64,000 bases of DNA from NCBI RefSeq assembly GCF_001011035.1, contig NZ_CP011492.1, positions 4,491,516 to 4,555,515 of the forward strand. Reading direction: 5' to 3'. Position numbers and translations under genes: made by a program. Below are positions 50,726 through 59,970 of the stretch, piece after piece. The number at the start of each line of letters is the position of its first letter. Within the stretch, counting starts at the first letter, position 1. The DNA comes from Streptomyces sp. CNQ-509 (GTDB lineage: Bacteria > Actinomycetota > Actinomycetes > Streptomycetales > Streptomycetaceae). Under the pieces are notes generated by a model, which worked only from the letters and a program-made list of their open reading frames with translations, did no database searches and was not told the origin of the DNA.

Positions 50726-51540
50726 ACGCCGACAAGGCCCCCGTCCCGCTCCTGGCCTGGATGCGAGACGGGGCCGGGCGGAGCACTGTCGGCGGTGCTC
50801 CGCCCCCCCCAGCCCGCGGCCGTCGGCCGAACACCGCGTCTGCCACCAGAGGATCCCCCCCCCGTCCTCCGCCCACGAGCGGTTGGTCGGCCGGCGCCGC
50901 GGGCCCCAGCCGGAAGTGCCCGCAGGCGCCCCCGTGCCGTGCCGCGGACACGACTTTCCGCCACCCACCAGAGAAGAGAGGAGACCCACCGTGCAGCACC
51001 ACCGATCCCTGCCCGCCGCGCCACGGCGAGCGGAACGCTCGGGAGCCCGCCGCACGGACGATCTGACGCCGTCGCAGCCGCCGGTCAAGGCCGCCGGGAG
51101 AACGCACATCACCCACGCGACGCTCAGCGATTACGCAACCACATGGCCGACCTCCGAGCCGGGCCGAGCGCAACTCCCCAACAGTCAGCCGCGCCCCCAC
51201 CGATTGACATGGGAAACGACTGCCGGCGGGCATCAGGAGGACGAGGAAAACGAGCGACCACACCTGGAGTACTGCAAAGGTGAACGCCGCCAGACGTGAT
51301 GACGGTGGCTTCCCCGGCAGCCGCACATACCCAGTGCTCTCCTGGAACGGATCGAAACCACCGCCGACCCGAAAACACCATCGAACATTATGCAAGCGGG
51401 TCGACCACCATCCCGTCCCTGTCCGGGCACGAGGGCCCCCGAAACTTCCACACGGCACCACCAGTCCCGCAAAGGGGCTCATTGGCCGCCACCGAATAAT
51501 TCTGTCCACTCCCTCTCTCAACAAGAATCGAAGAGTATTC
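50726..51540. other. Gene-free interval of about 0.8 kb
   Basis: I see no supported gene. The first 50 bases contain a GC-rich hairpin (GGCCCCCGTC at about 50735 with GACGGGGCC at about 50767) that may terminate the upstream operon. The last 100 bases precede the secreted hydrolase and are AT-richer (51355-51400 and 51495-51530), so they likely hold its promoter. Confidence 0.5.
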
Positions 51541-53232
51541 GTGACTTTCTCTATACGTCGTCGGACCGCCCTCACGGCGGCCGTCGGTTCGATGGTCCTG
51601 GCGTTGGGCGCAGTGCCGAATGTGGCAACGCCGAGTGTGGCGGCGCAGCCGGAGTTGCCGACGGCCGATCCGGTCCCGGTCGGCTGGTCCACCACTGCCG
51701 GCGGCGGCTTGTCGAGGGTGGCGTGGGCCGATTGCGGCACCGAGGCCACCCCCAGGCTGCAGTGCGGTTCGCTGAAGGTGCCGCTGGATTACGACCGGCC
51801 GCGCGGGCGGACGATCACTCTGGCGTTGAACCGGGTGCCGCACACCGCGGCCAGGTCGCAGGGGCCGCTGCTGGTCAATCCCGGTGGCCCCGGTGGCAGC
51901 GGGCTGGGCCTGGCCGAGTTCGTGGCGGGCGCGCTGCCGGCAGATGTCGCGTCGCAGTACGACGTGATCGGCTTCGACCCGCGCGGGGTAGGCAGCAGCG
52001 AGCCCGCGCTGGACTGCGCCCCGGGCTACTTCGATGCGCCCCGGCCGGACTCGGTGCCCACCACAGCAGCGATCGAGCGGGCCAACCTGAAGCGGGCGGA
52101 GGGCTTCGCACGCTCCTGCGGGGAGAAGTACGGCGACGTGCTGGAGCACATCAACACTCCCGACACCGCCCGCGACATGGACACCATCCGCCGGGCACTG
52201 GGCGCCGACAAGATCAGCTACTTCGGGTACTCGTACGGCACCTACCTCGGCGCCGTCTACGCCAAGCTGTTCCCGGAGCGGGTGCGCCGGCTCGCGTTGG
52301 ACAGCGTCGTAGATCCGACTGGGGTGTGGTACGAGGACAACCTCGCCCAGGACTATGCCTTCGACAAGCGGCACAAGGCGTTCGCCCGCTGGGTCGCCGA
52401 ACATGAGAGCACCTACGGCCTCGGCAGCGACCCGGACGCGGTGGAGGCGGCCTGGTACGCCATGCGCAAGGACGTCGCCGACGACCCGGCCGGCGGAGTG
52501 GTGGGCCCGGCCGAGCTGGAGGACACCTTCCTGCCCGGCGGCTACGCCAACGTCTTCTGGCCCGACCTGGCCGAGGCGTTCGCCGCCTACGTCAACAGCG
52601 GTGACGAGGACGCCCTGGTGCAGGCGTACGAGGACTTCGGCGCCGCCGGCGGCGCCGCCGGTGACAACGGCTACAGCGTCTATGCCGCCGTGGAGTGCCA
52701 GGATGCCGCCTGGCCGCGCGACTGGCGTACCTGGCGCCGCGATCACTGGCGCACCTACGCCAAGGCGCCGTTCTTGACCTGGAACAACGCCCAGTTCAAC
52801 GCGCCGTGCGCCTTCTGGCCCACCCGGAGCCTTGAGCCCGTCGACGTCACCAACGACGAGCTGCCGCCCACGCTGCTGTTCCAGGCCACCGACGACGCGG
52901 CCACCCCGTACCCGGGCGCGGTCACCGTCAAGAACCTGCTGTCCGGCTCCAGCCTGGTCGTCGAGGACGGCGGCGGTAACCACTCCATCACCCTGGGCGG
53001 CAACGACTGCCTGGACGGCTACCTGGTGGAGTACCTGCGCAGCGGCGCCGTCCCGCGCGGCGACGGCACCGGTGATACCCCGGATGCTGACGCCGTCTGC
53101 GACGCCCTGCCCGAACCGGAGCCGCAGCCAGCGGCGGCGACGGCATCCGCAAACTCCCCCGCGGCGTCCTCTGCCGCGGACGTTGCGGACCGCGCCGCCG
53201 CCCTGCACCACCTGCTGGGCACACCCCGCTAA
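51541..53232 (+). CDS. Secreted tripeptidyl-aminopeptidase-like alpha/beta hydrolase
   Basis: The 563-residue protein starts at a GTG (51541; VTFSIRRRTALTAAVGSMVL) and has a Sec signal peptide ending near TPSVAAQ. The alpha/beta hydrolase fold shows the oxyanion LVNPGGPGGSGLGLAEFVAG, the nucleophile elbow in YFGYSYGTYLGAVYAKLFPE, and the C-terminal TAP-like domain with Asp in LLFQATDDAATPYPGA and His in DGGGNHSITLGG. The family removes tripeptides from exported proteins (SlpD/E/Tap type). A Pro/Ala-rich tail follows. A collapsed duplicate lies downstream at 53644. Confidence 0.9.
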   Translation: MTFSIRRRTALTAAVGSMVLALGAVPNVATPSVAAQPELPTADPVPVGWSTTAGGGLSRVAWADCGTEATPRLQCGSLKVPLDYDRPRGRTITLALNRVPHTAARSQGPLLVNPGGPGGSGLGLAEFVAGALPADVASQYDVIGFDPRGVGSSEPALDCAPGYFDAPRPDSVPTTAAIERANLKRAEGFARSCGEKYGDVLEHINTPDTARDMDTIRRALGADKISYFGYSYGTYLGAVYAKLFPERVRRLALDSVVDPTGVWYEDNLAQDYAFDKRHKAFARWVAEHESTYGLGSDPDAVEAAWYAMRKDVADDPAGGVVGPAELEDTFLPGGYANVFWPDLAEAFAAYVNSGDEDALVQAYEDFGAAGGAAGDNGYSVYAAVECQDAAWPRDWRTWRRDHWRTYAKAPFLTWNNAQFNAPCAFWPTRSLEPVDVTNDELPPTLLFQATDDAATPYPGAVTVKNLLSGSSLVVEDGGGNHSITLGGNDCLDGYLVEYLRSGAVPRGDGTGDTPDADAVCDALPEPEPQPAAATASANSPAASSAADVADRAAALHHLLGTPR

Positions 53233-53643
53233 CACCCCTCGGCCGCCGGTCGGCCGGCCCCGTCTCCAGGGAGCCGGCTCGGTCAATTGCCAATCCGCGA
53301 CGCACCCCCAAAGGACGCCCCTGTTGTGGTCGCAGCCCTCGTCCTCTGATGCACCCGAGCCGCACCGTTTCGGGCATTCGAGGGCGCTCGTCGAAGGACG
53401 GATCCCCCGATCGAGGAGACCTCGACACATGAGGTGCACAGCCATCGGAAGCCGTCGCCGTTCACGCACAGATTCCGGATATGGCGCGATGCCGCCTGGC
53501 CAGAGGGAGTGAAACACCTGCAGGTGTGTCCAATCATTACGGTCCGGGCGCGCGGGCCGCCGAAACTCCCATGCGGCCCGGCCAGTCCCGTCAAGTAGGC
53601 CGATCCGCTGCTACTCAAAGACCCTGTCCACCTGTCTTGAAAC
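53233..53643. other. Gene-free interval
   Basis: I see no supported gene in these 411 bases. The sequence just before 53644 parallels that before 51541 (AAGAGAGTTCGTGACTT versus AAGAGTATTCGTGACTT), so part of it is the duplicated upstream region of the hydrolase gene. Confidence 0.5.
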
Positions 53644-53949
53644 ATGAAACGAAGAGAGTTCGTGACTTCATCCATTCGCCGTCGGACCGCCCTCGCGGTA
53701 TCCGTCGGTTCAATCGCCCTCGGATCAATTGCCCTGGCGCTGGGTGCAGCGCCGAATGCGGCAGCGCAGCCGGATTTGCCCACGGCCGATCCGGTCCCGG
53801 TCAACTGGTCCGCCCCCGCGGGCGTCTCGCCGGAGGTGTCGGGTACCGAGGCCGTGTCGACGTTCCGGCGTCCCGTGCCGCGGATGGCGGAGGTGTCGGG
53901 TACCGAGGCCGTGTCGACGTTCCGGCGTCCCGTGCCGCGGATCGTCTGA
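53644..53949 (+). pseudogene. Collapsed duplicate of the secreted hydrolase gene
   Basis: The first 60 residues match the signal peptide and N-terminus of the hydrolase at 51541 (FVTSSIRRRTALAVSVGS versus VTFSIRRRTALTAAVGS; LPTADPVPVNWSAPAG). After this the hydrolase domain is missing, replaced by two copies of a 57-bp unit encoding EVSGTEAVSTFRRPVPRM. Immediately afterwards ATGGGCACACCGCGCTAG matches the end of the hydrolase (GTPR, stop). So nearly the whole catalytic region was deleted. It could still encode a 101-residue exported peptide. Confidence 0.8.
53831..53944. repeat. Tandem 57-bp direct repeat
   Basis: Two adjacent copies (53831-53887 and 53888-53944) start CGGAGGTGTCGGGTACCGAG and are identical almost throughout; each encodes 19 residues in frame. 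The repeat lies where the hydrolase domain of the duplicated gene is missing. Confidence 0.85.
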
Positions 53950-53985
53950 TGGGCACACCGCGCTAGGGCGCGTATTTGGTTGTGA

Positions 53986-54501
53986 TCAACAGGTGGTCCG
54001 GGTGAGATCCTTGAGCCAGATCACCGAGGCGCGCAGGTGGAGTCCGGCGAGGTAGCTTGCGGGTGACTTGTCGTATCGAGTGGCGATGCCTCGCCATGCC
54101 TTGAGCTTGTTGATCAGGCGTTCGACGGTGTTCCGCTCCTTGTAGAGGTCGGCGTCGTGGCTGAGGGGCCGGCCTCCTGCGGAGCCCTTCTTCTTCCGGT
54201 TGGCGGCCTGGTCCTTCTTCTCCGGGATGACCGCCTGGATGCGGCGTTTGCGCAGGTGGGCGCGGTTTCCGCGAGACGAGTACGCCTTGTCCGCGGCGAC
54301 TGCGCCGGGCCGGGTGCGGGGACGGCCGACGGGCCCGCGGACCCGTACCTTCTTGAGCACGGGGATGAACTGCGGGCTGTCGGCGGCCTGTCCCGCGGTC
54401 AGGATGAACGCCAGTGGGCGGCACTTCCGGTCGCCGGCGACATGGATCTTGCTGGTCTGTCCGCCCCTGGAGCGTCCGAGCAGAGCGGCCTTCAGCCGGA
54501 G
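53986..54501 (-). CDS. IS5-family transposase, C-terminal frame (ORF B)
   Basis: This frame continues the transposase after the ORF A stop: LKAALLGRSRGGQTSKIHVA, then GAVAADKAYSSRGNRAHLRK with the second catalytic Asp and YKERNTVERLINKLKAWRGI with the catalytic Glu. It has no independent start with a ribosome binding site at its beginning and overlaps ORF A, so expression by a -1 ribosomal frameshift before 54492 is expected. Confidence 0.85.
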   Translation of the reverse strand, partial: LRLKAALLGRSRGGQTSKIHVAGDRKCRPLAFILTAGQAADSPQFIPVLKKVRVRGPVGRPRTRPGAVAADKAYSSRGNRAHLRKRRIQAVIPEKKDQAANRKKKGSAGGRPLSHDADLYKERNTVERLINKLKAWRGIATRYDKSPASYLAGLHLRASVIWLKDLTRTTC

Positions 54502-54989
54502 TCTGCGTCGGCGCCGGATGCGCCGTCGTTCTTCCCGCTCGGGACCGCCTCCGGCCTCCTGCCCGGTTTGTTCGCCGCAGCCGCCCCCCTTGACCTGGCC
54601 TTCTCCGCCTCGGTGGCAGCCTTCTCCAAAGCGGTGAGGACGCCCTCGTCCAGGTGCATCCCGGCAGCGTCGTGGTGGGCCCGCGCCGTGGTGGAGTCGA
54701 TGCTGACCAGGGACAGGTCTACCTCACCCCGCTTCGCGGCTTCCGCGATCAGGCCCTCCAGCAGGGCATCGAAGACCCCGGCGTCACGCCACTGCCGGAA
54801 GCGGTTGTGGACGGTCGACCAGGCGCCGAACTCCACCGGCATCTCCCGCCACTGCCCGCCCGTCTTGAACCGCCAGATCACGCCCTCGAACTGCTGCCGC
54901 AGCCGCTCGGGGTACGGGCCGTACTCGCCGATCGGCAGATACGGCGCGATGAACTCCCACTCCGCATCCGTCAGTTGCACTCGCGTCAC
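54492..54989 (-). CDS. IS5-family transposase, N-terminal frame (ORF A)
   Basis: The 165-residue frame begins MTRVQLTDAEWEFIAPYLPI, the usual IS5-family start. It includes GVIWRFKTGGQWREMPVEFG, STVHNRFRQWRDAGVFDALL and the first catalytic Asp in LSLVSIDSTTARAHHDAAG. It ends with a Ser/Ala/Asp-rich run and a TGA at 54492. Full transposase needs a shift into ORF B. Confidence 0.88.
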   Translation of the reverse strand: MTRVQLTDAEWEFIAPYLPIGEYGPYPERLRQQFEGVIWRFKTGGQWREMPVEFGAWSTVHNRFRQWRDAGVFDALLEGLIAEAAKRGEVDLSLVSIDSTTARAHHDAAGMHLDEGVLTALEKAATEAEKARSRGAAAANKPGRRPEAVPSGKNDGASGADADSG

Positions 54990-55063
54990 CCAGGAAGGTC
55001 TACCGGTCCAGGCCCTGCCGCGAAGGCAAACCCCGCAGATTGATCACGACACAATACGCGCCC

Positions 55064-55790
55064 TAGCAGTCCCAGCCGCCGGTCGGCCGGCCCCCGCGAG
55101 GGGTCGGCCGACCGGCCACTGCCCCCACCCCCGGCGATGTCGGCACCCTCATGGCCCAGGCCGTCCACGCCTCAAAGCGTCACACCGCTGAAATGAAGCC
55201 ACCCCGACCGTGAACCGTGGTCCCTACCCCCTCAGTTCAACCCGAGCCGACCACCACACACCCTGGAGCAGGGCCGAAACGTGAACCGACTACCCTCCGC
55301 GATGAGCCCGCGCACACCCGCGGGGACCACCGCCGTGGACGCGGCGGCGGACAACAGGCCCACCGCGCCCGGCCACACCGCCCTCACCTCCGCTCGCACG
55401 ACCGCACCGGCCACCGCCCGGCTCCACCACGAGACCTCCGCCCCCGAACCCCCCGTAGGGGGCGGACCGGCCCGCCACGCGGGCCACCGCGCTGCTCCGG
55501 AAGTGCCGAACCCCGGCGTCACCCGGAGCAGCGCGGCCACCACCCACTCCGTACCGTCCACGGCCACACCCTCCGGGGTCCACCATCCACGGCGGTCGGC
55601 CCCCGAAGCGGACGCCGCATATTGGGCGGACGCGGGTCGGTCCGTTGATGACGGCCTGCCCTGTGCGGGAGGCGGCGGCGTCTTGCCCGATCGACGGCCG
55701 CTACCGGTCAGCGGCCCGGCCCTCTCTCCGGTGGCGCGCGCGACACCGGGTATCCGGCCCACGACCCCCTTCTCGCCTGCGGCTCCGTTG
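55064..55790. other. Gene-free interval of about 0.7 kb
   Basis: I see no supported gene. A plus-strand frame is open from 55281 but its product is Pro/Ala/Arg-rich without family features. The first 50 bases match the sequence after the intact hydrolase gene and are part of the duplication. Confidence 0.5.
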
Positions 55791-56741
55791 ATGCGAGAAG
55801 GGAGGGGTGGGGCACCGGACGGCGGTGCCCCACCCCACGGGCCCGGCGATCGGCTGCCCAGGGCAGCACCCGCCGCGGCGAGCTTCCCTTTCCGCCCGGG
55901 GGACACCCGACTCGGTCGGTCCGCCGGGCCCGGGAGGCAGCCCGCAGCCTGCGCCTCTGCCTGCGTTTCCACTCCCTGGCCAGGAGGCACGGCGTCCCAG
56001 GGTGCGACGCGCAGAAGACCGGTTCCCGCTGTCGGGAAGATCCTTGCGATAGCCAGCGACTTCGCCGGCACCGTGTCGTTCCAGGAGAAGAGGTGCCGCC
56101 CCACGGGACAGTTCCTCGTGCGGTTTCTCCTCAATTCCGGTGTCCGCGTTCCCGACCCGGCAGCATTTGTGCATCTCTTTGATCTATCACGGGATTCGTG
56201 GTACGCAGAATCCCTCCCGGATTCCATGGAGATGCTGCTGCGTGTCGTCGCTGAAGCGCAGGGAGTCGAGCTTCCCACCGAACTGGTCGCATTACTGGAC
56301 CGGATGTGGTCCAGTGTCGGTGACCACCCAGTGCCCCGGGAAAATATCGAGGTCATTCACGCTTTCCACGCACACGGCCTGCGCAATGTGATCGCCACGA
56401 ACTCCTGCCGTCCGGTCGAGCGCCGCGAGGAGACCATGCGGCGAATCGGCCTGGACTTCGTTAAGGTGGTCTCATCCGCGGAGGAGGGCGTTGCGAAGCC
56501 GCATCCTCTCTTCTACGATGCGGTGATCCTTGCTGCCGGGGTGCAGCCGCACGAGATAGTGTTCGTCGGTGATAACCGGCGCAACGATGTGAGCGGCCCC
56601 CGTTTCGCCGGGATGAGAACCGCCTTCGTCGACCGTCGCCGTGACAAGAGACTCCCCCCGGAACGCGAGGCCGACGGCACACTGGTTCTCTCGCACCTCT
56701 CCCAGTTCAAAGTGGAACACCTCGAATACTGGGAGGGCTAG
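55791..56741 (+). CDS. HAD-like hydrolase with unclear start
   Basis: The recognisable protein runs from about 56026: KILAIASDFAGTVSFQEKRC (motif I DFAGT; the second Asp of DxD is replaced by Ala), VIHAFHAHGLRNVIATNSCR (motif II), GVAKPHPLFYDAVILAAG (motif III Lys) and EIVFVGDNRRNDVSGPRFAG (motif IV). No in-frame ATG or GTG lies directly upstream of motif I; the nearest is the ATG at 55791, preceded by low-complexity codons. So the start is uncertain, and the gene may have a non-standard start or be damaged. The second Asp of DxD is normally the acid/base, so activity is doubtful. Confidence 0.65.
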   Translation: MREGRGGAPDGGAPPHGPGDRLPRAAPAAASFPFRPGDTRLGRSAGPGRQPAACASACVSTPWPGGTASQGATRRRPVPAVGKILAIASDFAGTVSFQEKRCRPTGQFLVRFLLNSGVRVPDPAAFVHLFDLSRDSWYAESLPDSMEMLLRVVAEAQGVELPTELVALLDRMWSSVGDHPVPRENIEVIHAFHAHGLRNVIATNSCRPVERREETMRRIGLDFVKVVSSAEEGVAKPHPLFYDAVILAAGVQPHEIVFVGDNRRNDVSGPRFAGMRTAFVDRRRDKRLPPEREADGTLVLSHLSQFKVEHLEYWEG

Positions 56742-56869
56742 CTGGCGCGCGCGGGCTCCTATCCCCGGCCATGGCAGCCGCCATCGCTGGGAATCGGTAA
56801 CCCGCCCACCGCATGTGCTGCAACCTGCGGCACCGTATGACCATCAGTCGACGAATTTTCTGGAGAACC

Positions 56870-57397
56870 GTGCCCGCTCCGCTCCCCAATCCATCTGCTG
56901 AATCGATCCGTGAATGGCCCTGTTGGGCCCTTGGTTCCCAGGCGCTGCTGCGTGATACGCGTGGACGTGTGGCATTGTTCAAACCCGCCTACCGGAACAG
57001 GGACGGGGGTTTACTCCTATCCGGCGGCGCTGTTGAAGAGGGTGAAGACCCTTACGGTGCTCTAGGCCGCGAGGTGTCCGAGGAGACCGGACTACAGCGG
57101 GCACCCATACGTCTGCTGGTAACGGAGTGGGCGGATGCGGATCCGAAGCGGAAGAAGCCCGCCGGGATCAATCTCGTCTACGACGTGGACGTTCTCGCCC
57201 CCGGGGAATGGGAGAGCGTTCGACTGGCTCCTGAACTGTCCGGCAAGTTTCTGGTGCGGCCGGAAGCTCTCAAACTCCATGTCGCTCCGCTGACGGAACG
57301 ACGTATCAGGGCGGCCTTACAAGCGCTGGACGCAGGTCACGTGGAACTTCCCCCGCTGAGGTATGCGCCGCTTTCGCCGCGCACGAGGAAGAAGTGA
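56870..57397 (+). CDS. Nudix hydrolase
   Basis: The 175-residue protein has a canonical Nudix box: GGAVEEGEDPYGALGREVSE followed by ETGL (about residues 53-76). The strand before it is LGSQALLRDTRGRVALFKPA. I use the GTG at 56870, which has GGAG four bases upstream; an ATG at 56837 in frame is the alternative. It starts 128 bases after the HAD gene and is probably co-transcribed. Substrate unknown. Confidence 0.8.
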   Translation: MPAPLPNPSAESIREWPCWALGSQALLRDTRGRVALFKPAYRNRDGGLLLSGGAVEEGEDPYGALGREVSEETGLQRAPIRLLVTEWADADPKRKKPAGINLVYDVDVLAPGEWESVRLAPELSGKFLVRPEALKLHVAPLTERRIRAALQALDAGHVELPPLRYAPLSPRTRKK

Positions 57398-57417
57398 GGA
57401 GAACAACCGGATCCGCC

Positions 57418-57774
57418 ATGGACCGATATTCGATCACCAACCACCTGGGCGGAGGCCGGGTCGGAGCCAGCGTGCAGGCCGGCAGCACCAACGGCGGTGT
57501 GAACGTGCACACCCCGCCACCTCCGGCGCTTCCGGTGCCGCGGCAGTTGCCGGCCGTCTCGGCTGCGTTCGTCGACCGCGAGGCCGAACTGGCCGATGTC
57601 GGCAGATGGCTTGCCGACCAGCCGGAAGAAGCGCTGCAACTGCCGGTGCTCCACGGGCCTGGAGGGGTGGGCAACACATCGTTTGCGACGAGGCTGCTCC
57701 TCCACGAAGGCGACCGAAATCCGGCGCCCGCCGCCCCCGGCTCCTACGCCACTACCGGGCCCGTGGGTCGGTAG
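57418..57774 (+). pseudogene. Truncated NB-ARC-type NTPase fragment
   Basis: The 118-residue frame begins MDRYSITNHLGGGRVGASVQ and continues GSTNGGVNVHTPPP, an N-terminal pattern common in Streptomyces NB-ARC/TPR proteins. AFVDREAELADVGRWLAD and LPVLHGPGGVGNTSFATRLL form the beginning of the NTPase domain, but the P-loop lysine is Asn (GGVGNTS). The frame stops about 30 residues later without the rest of the domain. It is a remnant of a larger gene. Confidence 0.65.
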
Positions 57775-57978
57775 CCCGACTACTCGACCGGTGCGCCGGC
57801 CGACACCGCGGCGCATGGGCCTGAGCCCTCATGCAGAGCCCCGCCCCCTCGCCCGCCTGGGGGAGGCGGGCACAGCTCCCGTCGCTCGCCGGGGACGTAT
57901 GAGCGGCCTTCGGACGGCGGGAGGCGAGACCCTCCCCTTCTCTTCACCCCTTCGGCACCCACTTTCATCGGAGCAGTC

Positions 57979-58959
57979 ATGACTTCCCGGATTCTGGTGA
58001 CCGGCGTCGCCACGCCCCCCGGGCTCGCCCTGGCCAGGGCCTTGGTACCGCAAGCCGACATCGTCGCCGTGGACGCCGACCCCTACGCAGCCGGTCTACA
58101 CATCCCCGGCGTCACCGCCCACCAGCTCCCCGCCGCCGCGGACAAGAAGCGCTACACCGAGGAACTGCTGCGCCTGTGCAGCCTCGAACAGCCGCACGCA
58201 CTGATCCCCACCACCGCGCAGGAACTGCCGCTGCTCGGCCGCCTGGCCGGCCGGCTGCAGAGCATGGGCGTACGCACCTGGCTGCCGAGCACACGCACCG
58301 CCGAAGCCTGCCTGGACCGCTGCCTCCTCTACACCCTCCTGGCCGACCGCGATGTACCCACGCCACGGTGGTGGCCAGCGGAGCGCACCGCAGACATCCC
58401 CCACGGCGTCGAGGTCGAGGTCGTGTCCACCAGCGACCACCCGAAGCCCGTCTTCGCCCCGATTCCCTGCCACTCCCGGGAACAGGCCCGCATGTTGTGC
58501 GCCCTGCTGGAACCCGCTGCCATCCAAGAACGCCTCCACGGCACCGAGTTCACCGCGGACTGCCTCGTCGACAACCATGGCCAGGCATCGGTGATCCTTC
58601 GCCACCGCCACGCGATCCACGGCGGCGTGTCCATGGTCACCTCCACCTTCCACGACCCACGTGCCGCCGCCGTGGTCGAGCAGGCCCTGGAGGCCGCCGG
58701 CATCCGCGGCCCGGCCTGCGTCCGCGGCGTCATCCGCACTGCCCCACGCCCCGCCGTGGTCATCACCGGCATCGATGCCCACATCTGCGGGTTCGCGTGC
58801 GCCACAGCGGCCGGCGCGGACTACCTCGGGCAGTTCATGGGCGGCCTGTTCGGCCGGCCCGTCGACCACGGCCGACTGCGCTATGCGCCCCACGTCCGCC
58901 TGGCCCAGCACCATGCGCTGCTCAGCGTCCACGGCGCCCCCGCCCGCACCTGGAACTAG
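57979..58959 (+). CDS. ATP-grasp-like protein
   Basis: The 326-residue protein starts with a Rossmann-like TSRILVTGVATPPGLALARA and VAVDADPYAAGLHIPGVTAH, as in the preATP-grasp region of carbamoyl-phosphate-synthase-like ATP-grasp proteins. Later parts (RTAEACLDRCLLYTLLADRD, AIQERLHGTEFTADCLVDNH) follow the fold order, but the lysine-containing ATP-binding strand seems degenerate (HPKPVFAPIPCHS) and the C-terminal metal-site segment reads VVITGIDAHICGFACATAAG. It may be inactive or bind another ligand. Confidence 0.7.
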   Translation: MTSRILVTGVATPPGLALARALVPQADIVAVDADPYAAGLHIPGVTAHQLPAAADKKRYTEELLRLCSLEQPHALIPTTAQELPLLGRLAGRLQSMGVRTWLPSTRTAEACLDRCLLYTLLADRDVPTPRWWPAERTADIPHGVEVEVVSTSDHPKPVFAPIPCHSREQARMLCALLEPAAIQERLHGTEFTADCLVDNHGQASVILRHRHAIHGGVSMVTSTFHDPRAAAVVEQALEAAGIRGPACVRGVIRTAPRPAVVITGIDAHICGFACATAAGADYLGQFMGGLFGRPVDHGRLRYAPHVRLAQHHALLSVHGAPARTWN

Positions 58960-58976
58960 AAGAGGAGCCGAACGCG

Positions 58977-59129
58977 GTGACCGGCAACGACCACGAGCGA
59001 GAACGCCGCCTACAGCGGCTCGCCATCGGGCTCCTGTCCTCAGCGCGGTGCTCAGCGCCGCAGCAATCCTGCTTGTGCCACTCGTCCCCCACCGTATTCC
59101 GCACGCGGTATGTCCCGTATGGAAGTTGA
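58977..59129 (+). CDS. Small unknown ORF, possibly frameshifted membrane peptide
   Basis: A 50-residue frame starts at a GTG with GAGGAG ten bases upstream: VTGNDHERERRLQRLAIGLL. After about residue 21 this frame looks unnatural, while another frame reads LSAAAILLVPLVPHRIPH, a membrane-like segment, up to 59197. Either a small protein or a frameshifted one; function unknown. Confidence 0.3.
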   Translation: MTGNDHERERRLQRLAIGLLSSARCSAPQQSCLCHSSPTVFRTRYVPYGS

Positions 59130-59640
59130 GCCGAACGGGACGAGTTGGCCACTTCATCGACCGGCTTCGCAGGAGCTGGAGGGGACACCCTGACTGACTC
59201 CAGCCCGGGCGTCGGCGGGGTGGATCACCGAGATCAGGACACGGGCACCGTGACCCACCCTGCCTCCTGGCCCGGGCGACATCGCCGACCCACCTGCTGG
59301 CGGTGCTGGAACCGTGAGTGTGAGCAGCCTGCCATCTACCGGTTGATCGGTGCCCCCGCCCGACGGGCGGCCGGGTCTTCTTGACCGTCTTCCGTCCGGG
59401 AACCAGCCGCCGAGGTGGAATAAGTTGCGGCGCGCAGGTGTTCAACTCCACGTTGCAGTCGGCCTGCATCGCAGGGTTGACTGCGACATTTCTTGTGGAT
59501 CCCCAGGGCCAGCGACCTTTCATGATCGAAGGCCCAGCTTCCCTTCCACGGCAACTCCCAGGCGGACCCTGGCCCTCTCAACGCCACGATTGCTAAGGCG
59601 AGTTCAGTGCACTCACCGTCTGCGAGAGCGCCTCCGTCTT
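59130..59640. other. Gene-free interval
   Basis: I see no supported gene in these 511 bases. Several short frames exist on both strands but none has a family signature or a convincing start. Confidence 0.45.
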
Positions 59641-59871
59641 TCATGCCGCCAGACCCAGCAGTTTCAACAGGTCCGCTGTCACAACCCGGTAGGTGTTCCC
59701 GACTCGCAGCAGCTTGCAGGGGTAGACATTCTGCTTTGCCAGTTCGTAACCCTTGCTTCGTCCCAGTCCGAGTGCTCGGTTGGCGGTATCCAGATCCACT
59801 GCCACAGGTAGTGCGAGCAGTTCGTCCCGACTCATACCCTTGGGCTGCCCGCTGGAGGTGACCTTGCGCAT
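59641..59871 (-). CDS. xis: Excisionase-like helix-turn-helix protein
   Basis: A 76-residue protein starting MRKVTSSGQPKGMSRDELLA. The winged-helix core is AVDLDTANRALGLGRSKGYE followed by LAKQNVYPCKLLRVGNTYRV and a C-terminal LLKLLGLA, a pattern typical of excisionases of actinobacterial integrative elements. It is divergent from the regulator and integrase genes next to the tRNA-Lys fragment. It probably directs the integrase towards excision. Confidence 0.78.
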   Translation of the reverse strand: MRKVTSSGQPKGMSRDELLALPVAVDLDTANRALGLGRSKGYELAKQNVYPCKLLRVGNTYRVVTADLLKLLGLAA

Positions 59872-59955
59872 CTAGGCGTACTCCTGTCGTTACAGCCGTC
59901 GGCGAACATGTCCCTCACGTCCGGCTCCAGGCCGCTGATTCAAGAATGGCCAAGG

Positions 59956-59970
59956 TATTGTGTCTGCGTG
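59956..59970 (+). promoter_or_regulatory. Probable leaderless promoter of the element regulator
   Basis: TATTGT at 59956-59961 lies seven bases before the GTG at 59968, the distance at which a -10 box puts transcription start on the first base of the codon. No ribosome binding site precedes the GTG. Leaderless translation is common in actinobacteria. Confidence 0.4.

Larger units (their letters stand above)
53966..55063 (-). mobile_element. IS5-family insertion sequence, 1098 bp, TA target duplication
   Basis: The ends carry imperfect inverted repeats beginning GGGCGCGTATT (left 53966, right end at 55063), continuing with TGATCA at matching places. The element is flanked by TA on both sides. 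It encodes a two-frame DDE transposase on the minus strand. It inserted at the stop codon of the collapsed hydrolase copy; the sequence right of the IS (CCGCCGGTCGGCCGGCCCC) matches the sequence following the intact hydrolase gene. The two-ORF layout and TA duplication fit the IS427 group of IS5. Confidence 0.88.

Noticed and set aside
51388..53517. 709-codon minus-strand open frame
   Set aside because: Antisense to the secreted hydrolase with its intact catalytic triad; a typical high-GC shadow.
55281..55790. N-terminal extension of the HAD protein from 55281
   Set aside because: The extra residues are Pro/Ala/Arg-rich, low-complexity and unlike any domain; more likely non-coding.
59336..59644. 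102-codon minus-strand ORF upstream of the excisionase stop
   Set aside because: No ribosome binding site and no recognisable family; composition not typical of nearby coding genes.
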